Notes under the pieces: model-generated
Database searches by the model: none
What the model saw: the letters and a program-made list of their open reading frames with translations, nothing else
Told to the model about the DNA's origin: nothing
NCBI GenBank assembly: GCA_016280695.1
Contig: JAEEHG010000231.1
Location: 1-8,439 of the forward strand
Direction of reading: 5' to 3'
Origin: Solobacterium sp.
Lineage (GTDB): Bacteria > Bacillota_I > Bacilli_A > Erysipelotrichales > Erysipelotrichaceae
Length of the DNA: 8,439 nucleotides
Part shown: positions 6,462 to 8,439 of the stretch, one piece after another
Layout: every line of letters starts with the position of its first letter
Position numbering within the stretch: position 1 is the stretch's first letter
Translations under genes and position numbers: made by a program

Positions 6462-7571
6462 ATGTTTAATATTCTGAATTACCTGGACTGGCGCGGTGAT
6501 CTTTCCTTCCGGGCCGCCCCGTTCAATGAAATCGACAACCTGATCCTCTGTGAACTCACCTATGCCAAAATGGACGATATTTTCATTGAGGATATGACCC
6601 TGGAAGAAATGTATACAGCCTATAAGGAAGCCGGCATCTGCCAGGATGATATCCCGTTTGATCCGGCCCCGCTGCTGGAACGGGCAGCTGAAACAGCGCG
6701 CTTTAAGGATATCCGGATCGGCCGTTTCGTCAATCAGTTTGACCCGGCCTCCCAGATCCAGTTTGCGGCCGTGACATTCCGCCTGGAAACCGGGCTTTCC
6801 TACATATCCTTCCGTGGAACGGACAATACGATTACCGGCTGGCGGGAAGACTTCAATATGGCTGTCGGAAAAGCCACCCCGGCCCAGCTGGCCGCCGCTG
6901 AGTATCTCAATGCGGTTGATATCCACAAGGACAGCAGCCTGCTGGTCGGCGGGCACTCCAAAGGCGGTAACCTGGCCATCTACGGGGCCGCGTTCTGTGA
7001 TTCCCGGATCCGCAACCGCATCGTCCGGATATACTCCAATGACGGACCCGGATTTGCCGGTGAAACCGAAGCCTCGGAGGAATTTGCCCGGATCGCTCGC
7101 CGCACAGTCCACTATGTGCCCCAGGGATCCATTGTCGGCCTGCTGATGCATACCCCTGCCACCCGGATCCTGATCCACAGTGACGGCATCTCGTTCTGGC
7201 AGCACAATCCCTATTCCTGGTCTGTTCAGAGAACTTCCTTTGAGCGGTCCGACAAACTGGACAACTTCAGTGAGTTCATCGATTCCGTTCTGGACCGCTG
7301 GCTGGACGGCCTTTCGACAGAACAGCGGATCACTTTCATCAATACGATCTTCAATGCCCTGGAAGCGACCGGGGTTACCACCATCAACGAAATCAGCCAC
7401 AGTCCGGCCAGAACCCTGAAAGCCTTTATGGAGGAGCTGCGGAAGGAAGACCCGCAGATGCAGAAAGATGTTGCCGGCATGCTGAAGCAGCTTGCGGTCA
7501 GCAGCACCGGGGTCCTGAAAGACGGTATCCTGCAGCACCGGGATGCCCCGGAAGAACCGGAGCAGCCATGA
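6462..7571 (+). CDS. DUF2974 (Mbeg1-like) alpha/beta-hydrolase-fold protein
   Basis: This encodes 369 residues, the usual length for the family, with no signal peptide or membrane segment. The N-terminus (FRAAPFNEIDNLILCELTYA, 17-36) is typical of Mbeg1-like proteins. YISFRGTD (114-121) and the nucleophile elbow GGHSKGGNL (163-171, S166) are hallmarks of the class 3 lipase-like hydrolase fold. D194 in SNDGPGF and H247 in WQHNPYSW are plausible remaining triad members. The substrate is unknown; proteins of this family are widespread in Bacillota and uncharacterised. ATG 6462 is chosen because GGAG (6452-6455) lies six bases upstream; the frame is open back to 6357 but that extension would cross the permease terminator. 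The gene converges on the kinase, sharing a terminator. Confidence 0.87.
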   Translation: MFNILNYLDWRGDLSFRAAPFNEIDNLILCELTYAKMDDIFIEDMTLEEMYTAYKEAGICQDDIPFDPAPLLERAAETARFKDIRIGRFVNQFDPASQIQFAAVTFRLETGLSYISFRGTDNTITGWREDFNMAVGKATPAQLAAAEYLNAVDIHKDSSLLVGGHSKGGNLAIYGAAFCDSRIRNRIVRIYSNDGPGFAGETEASEEFARIARRTVHYVPQGSIVGLLMHTPATRILIHSDGISFWQHNPYSWSVQRTSFERSDKLDNFSEFIDSVLDRWLDGLSTEQRITFINTIFNALEATGVTTINEISHSPARTLKAFMEELRKEDPQMQKDVAGMLKQLAVSSTGVLKDGILQHRDAPEEPEQP

Positions 7572-7612
7572 CGGGCAATGCCGCCGCTGCATATCCCTGT
7601 TTACGCACAGAA

Positions 7613-7636
7613 AAAGACATCCGTCAGGATGTCTTT
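7613..7636. terminator. Bidirectional terminator between convergent genes
   Basis: AAAGACATCC (7613-7622) pairs perfectly with GGATGTCTTT (7627-7636) across a GTCA loop. The minus-strand U-tract (five T) is better than the plus-strand one (TTTATT). It serves the DUF2974 gene ending at 7571 and the kinase, whose TAA stop (7637-7635) lies inside the hairpin arm. Confidence 0.85.
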
Positions 7637-8219
7637 ATTCTTCGGAAACATTGAAGACCAGGTCGCAGTGCTGCGCCACAGCCATATTCCTGAAATACAG
7701 TTCTTCCAGCGGGATCCACCGGGAACGGAACGCTTCCAGTGCCTCTTCCCCGTTCCGCCGGCGGATCCGCTCAAGCTGTTCCTCCGGGTCAATATCCAAA
7801 AAGACAGTCAGGTCATAATACGGACGCAGTTCCGGGTGGCAGGCATAACTGCCTTCGATGATCACAACCTGATTCCGGGGAACAGTTACTGTATCAGTCA
7901 GGGCAAGAATCCGGCAGTCAAATACACGGTAAACCGCGTCATGTCCTTCGTGCAGCGGGACCAGCACATCCTGCAGGAAACGTTCCCGGTCCACATTGCC
8001 GCCCGGTTCGGCGTAGCGCTCAGGGGTTCTCTGTTCCGGCCGCAGAAAGAAATCATCCATGGCAATCACCGGACAGTCCAGCCTCTCAGCCAGTTCGCCG
8101 GCCAGGGTGGTTTTGCCCGATCCGCAGCGGCCATCTATGGCCAGCAGGCAGCCACCCTTTTCAGCTCTGACTGCTTCTGCCCGCGCCATGATCGTTTTCA
8201 GTATATTTTCCGTAAACAT
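7635..8219 (-). CDS. Uridine kinase family P-loop kinase
   Basis: This encodes 194 residues. GRCGSGKT (30-37) is a clear Walker A motif; MDDFFLRP (54-61) carries the acidic pair typical of uridine kinase and phosphoribulokinase relatives; IIEGSY (120-125) and YYDLTVFLDID (134-144) match the core strands; the basic stretch RIRRRNGEEAL (151-161) fits the lid. Family members phosphorylate uridine, cytidine or related nucleosides from ATP in the cytoplasm. This is the short 'uridine kinase family protein' type rather than classical Udk, so the substrate is uncertain. The ATG at 8219 is preceded by GAGAGG at a rather long distance (about 13 bases); ATG 8186 (residue 12) would still precede the P-loop but has no better site. 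A TAAAAT lies just upstream without a convincing -35, so the promoter is unresolved. It diverges from the tRNA gene. Confidence 0.88.
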   Translation of the reverse strand: MFTENILKTIMARAEAVRAEKGGCLLAIDGRCGSGKTTLAGELAERLDCPVIAMDDFFLRPEQRTPERYAEPGGNVDRERFLQDVLVPLHEGHDAVYRVFDCRILALTDTVTVPRNQVVIIEGSYACHPELRPYYDLTVFLDIDPEEQLERIRRRNGEEALEAFRSRWIPLEELYFRNMAVAQHCDLVFNVSEE

Positions 8220-8252
8220 GGCTATATTTTATCCTCTCTTCGCAGCTGGTGG

Positions 8253-8281
8253 TTGAGAAATGCTTCTTTTTCGTGTAGAAT
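8253..8281 (+). promoter_or_regulatory. Sigma-A promoter of the tRNA-Gly gene
   Basis: TTGAGA (8253-8258, five of six) and TAGAAT (8276-8281, five of six) are exactly 17 bases apart. Transcription would start near 8286-8289, only a few bases before the mature tRNA 5' end at 8294. This is the best promoter match in the window. Confidence 0.8.
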
Positions 8282-8293
8282 ACGTATTGTCCC

Positions 8294-8367
8294 GCGGGCG
8301 TAATTCAATGGTAGAATGTCAGCTTCCCAAGCTGAATACGCGGGTCCGATTCCCGTCGCCCGCTCCA
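8294..8367 (+). tRNA. tRNA-Gly, anticodon CCC
   Basis: This is a complete 74-base cloverleaf with encoded CCA. The acceptor arms GCGGGCG (8294-8300) and CGCCCGC (8357-8363) pair perfectly, with discriminator T8364. The D arm is ATTC/GAAT with G18G19 in the loop, the anticodon stem TCAGC/GCTGA with loop TTCCCAA gives anticodon CCC (8326-8328), and the variable loop has four bases. It closely resembles E. coli glyU and reads GGG glycine codons. The T stem GCGGG/CCCGT includes one G-T pair as in glyU, but the T loop reads TCCGATT: position 55 (8346) is C instead of the near-universal T that becomes pseudouridine. T54, C56 and A58 are normal and G18 is present, so a G18-C55 pair remains possible. 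Confidence 0.96.
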
Positions 8368-8374
8368 GTCGCAG

Positions 8375-8400
8375 AAAAGCCGCACATTGATGCGGTTTTA
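8375..8400 (+). terminator. Likely terminator of the tRNA-Gly transcript
   Basis: CCGCA (8380-8384) and TGCGG (8391-8395) form a short stem with a six-base loop, flanked by A4 and a T4 tract, eight bases past the CCA end. The stem is short, so termination may be partial. I see no further gene in the last 39 bases. Confidence 0.6.
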
Positions 8401-8439
8401 TTGTGCGCAGATTGCTTTTGTCATGCCCGGCCCCGCCGA

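Noticed and set aside
6360..7592. A 410-codon open frame on the minus strand covering the whole DUF2974 gene
   Set aside because: It mirrors the plus-strand codons, shows no recognisable motif, and lies across the permease terminator and the permease 3' end. The plus-strand frame has clear family motifs.
8219..8231. TAAAAT immediately upstream of the kinase ATG, suggesting a leaderless transcript
   Set aside because: There is no -35 or TGn extension and the region is simply AT-rich, so I did not call a promoter.

Overview
The window (8439 bases, moderately GC-rich) looks like ordinary chromosomal DNA of an anaerobic, low-to-moderate-GC-lineage Bacillota, perhaps Erysipelotrichia or Clostridia. 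The grounds are an ATP-dependent activator of oxygen-sensitive 2-hydroxyacyl-CoA dehydratases, AGGAGG-type ribosome binding sites, sigma-A-like promoters, an Mbeg1-like DUF2974 protein and a YtqA/YhcC-type radical SAM protein. The taxonomic placement is inference from gene content. I see no insertion sequence, prophage, integrase or CRISPR array.

Left part (1-3345, minus strand): a very long acyl-CoA dehydratase activase with two ASKHA ATPase domains followed by the start of a DUF2229-type region runs off the left edge, so only its first 801 residues are visible. Directly upstream, 32 bases away and probably in the same transcript, is a 213-residue protein with a papain/C39-like Cys-His-Asn pattern. 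Inverted repeats fill the gap between the two. A 267-base gap follows, holding a likely promoter and a strong symmetric terminator hairpin.

Middle (3345-6428): a minus-strand pair, a TIGR01212 radical SAM protein followed by a TRIC-type (UPF0126) cation channel. The channel gene may have its own extended -10 promoter lying over the radical SAM stop codon. Divergent from this pair is a uracil/xanthine permease of the NCS2 family (uraA/pyrP type), with a good sigma-A promoter, a very short leader and a strong terminator.

Right part (6429-8439): a DUF2974 (Mbeg1-like) alpha/beta-hydrolase-fold protein on the plus strand converges on a minus-strand uridine-kinase-like P-loop kinase. A shared hairpin terminator lies between them. 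A tRNA-Gly(CCC) gene follows, with a near-consensus promoter and a downstream hairpin. This tRNA has C instead of the near-universal T at position 55.

Together these are mostly housekeeping genes: nucleobase uptake, a nucleoside-kinase-like enzyme, a tRNA, a possible tRNA-modification enzyme and an ion channel. The most unusual points are the protease-like gene coupled to the dehydratase activator, the tandem activase domains that both keep the cluster cysteines, and the C55 tRNA. I found no convincing new multi-gene system.
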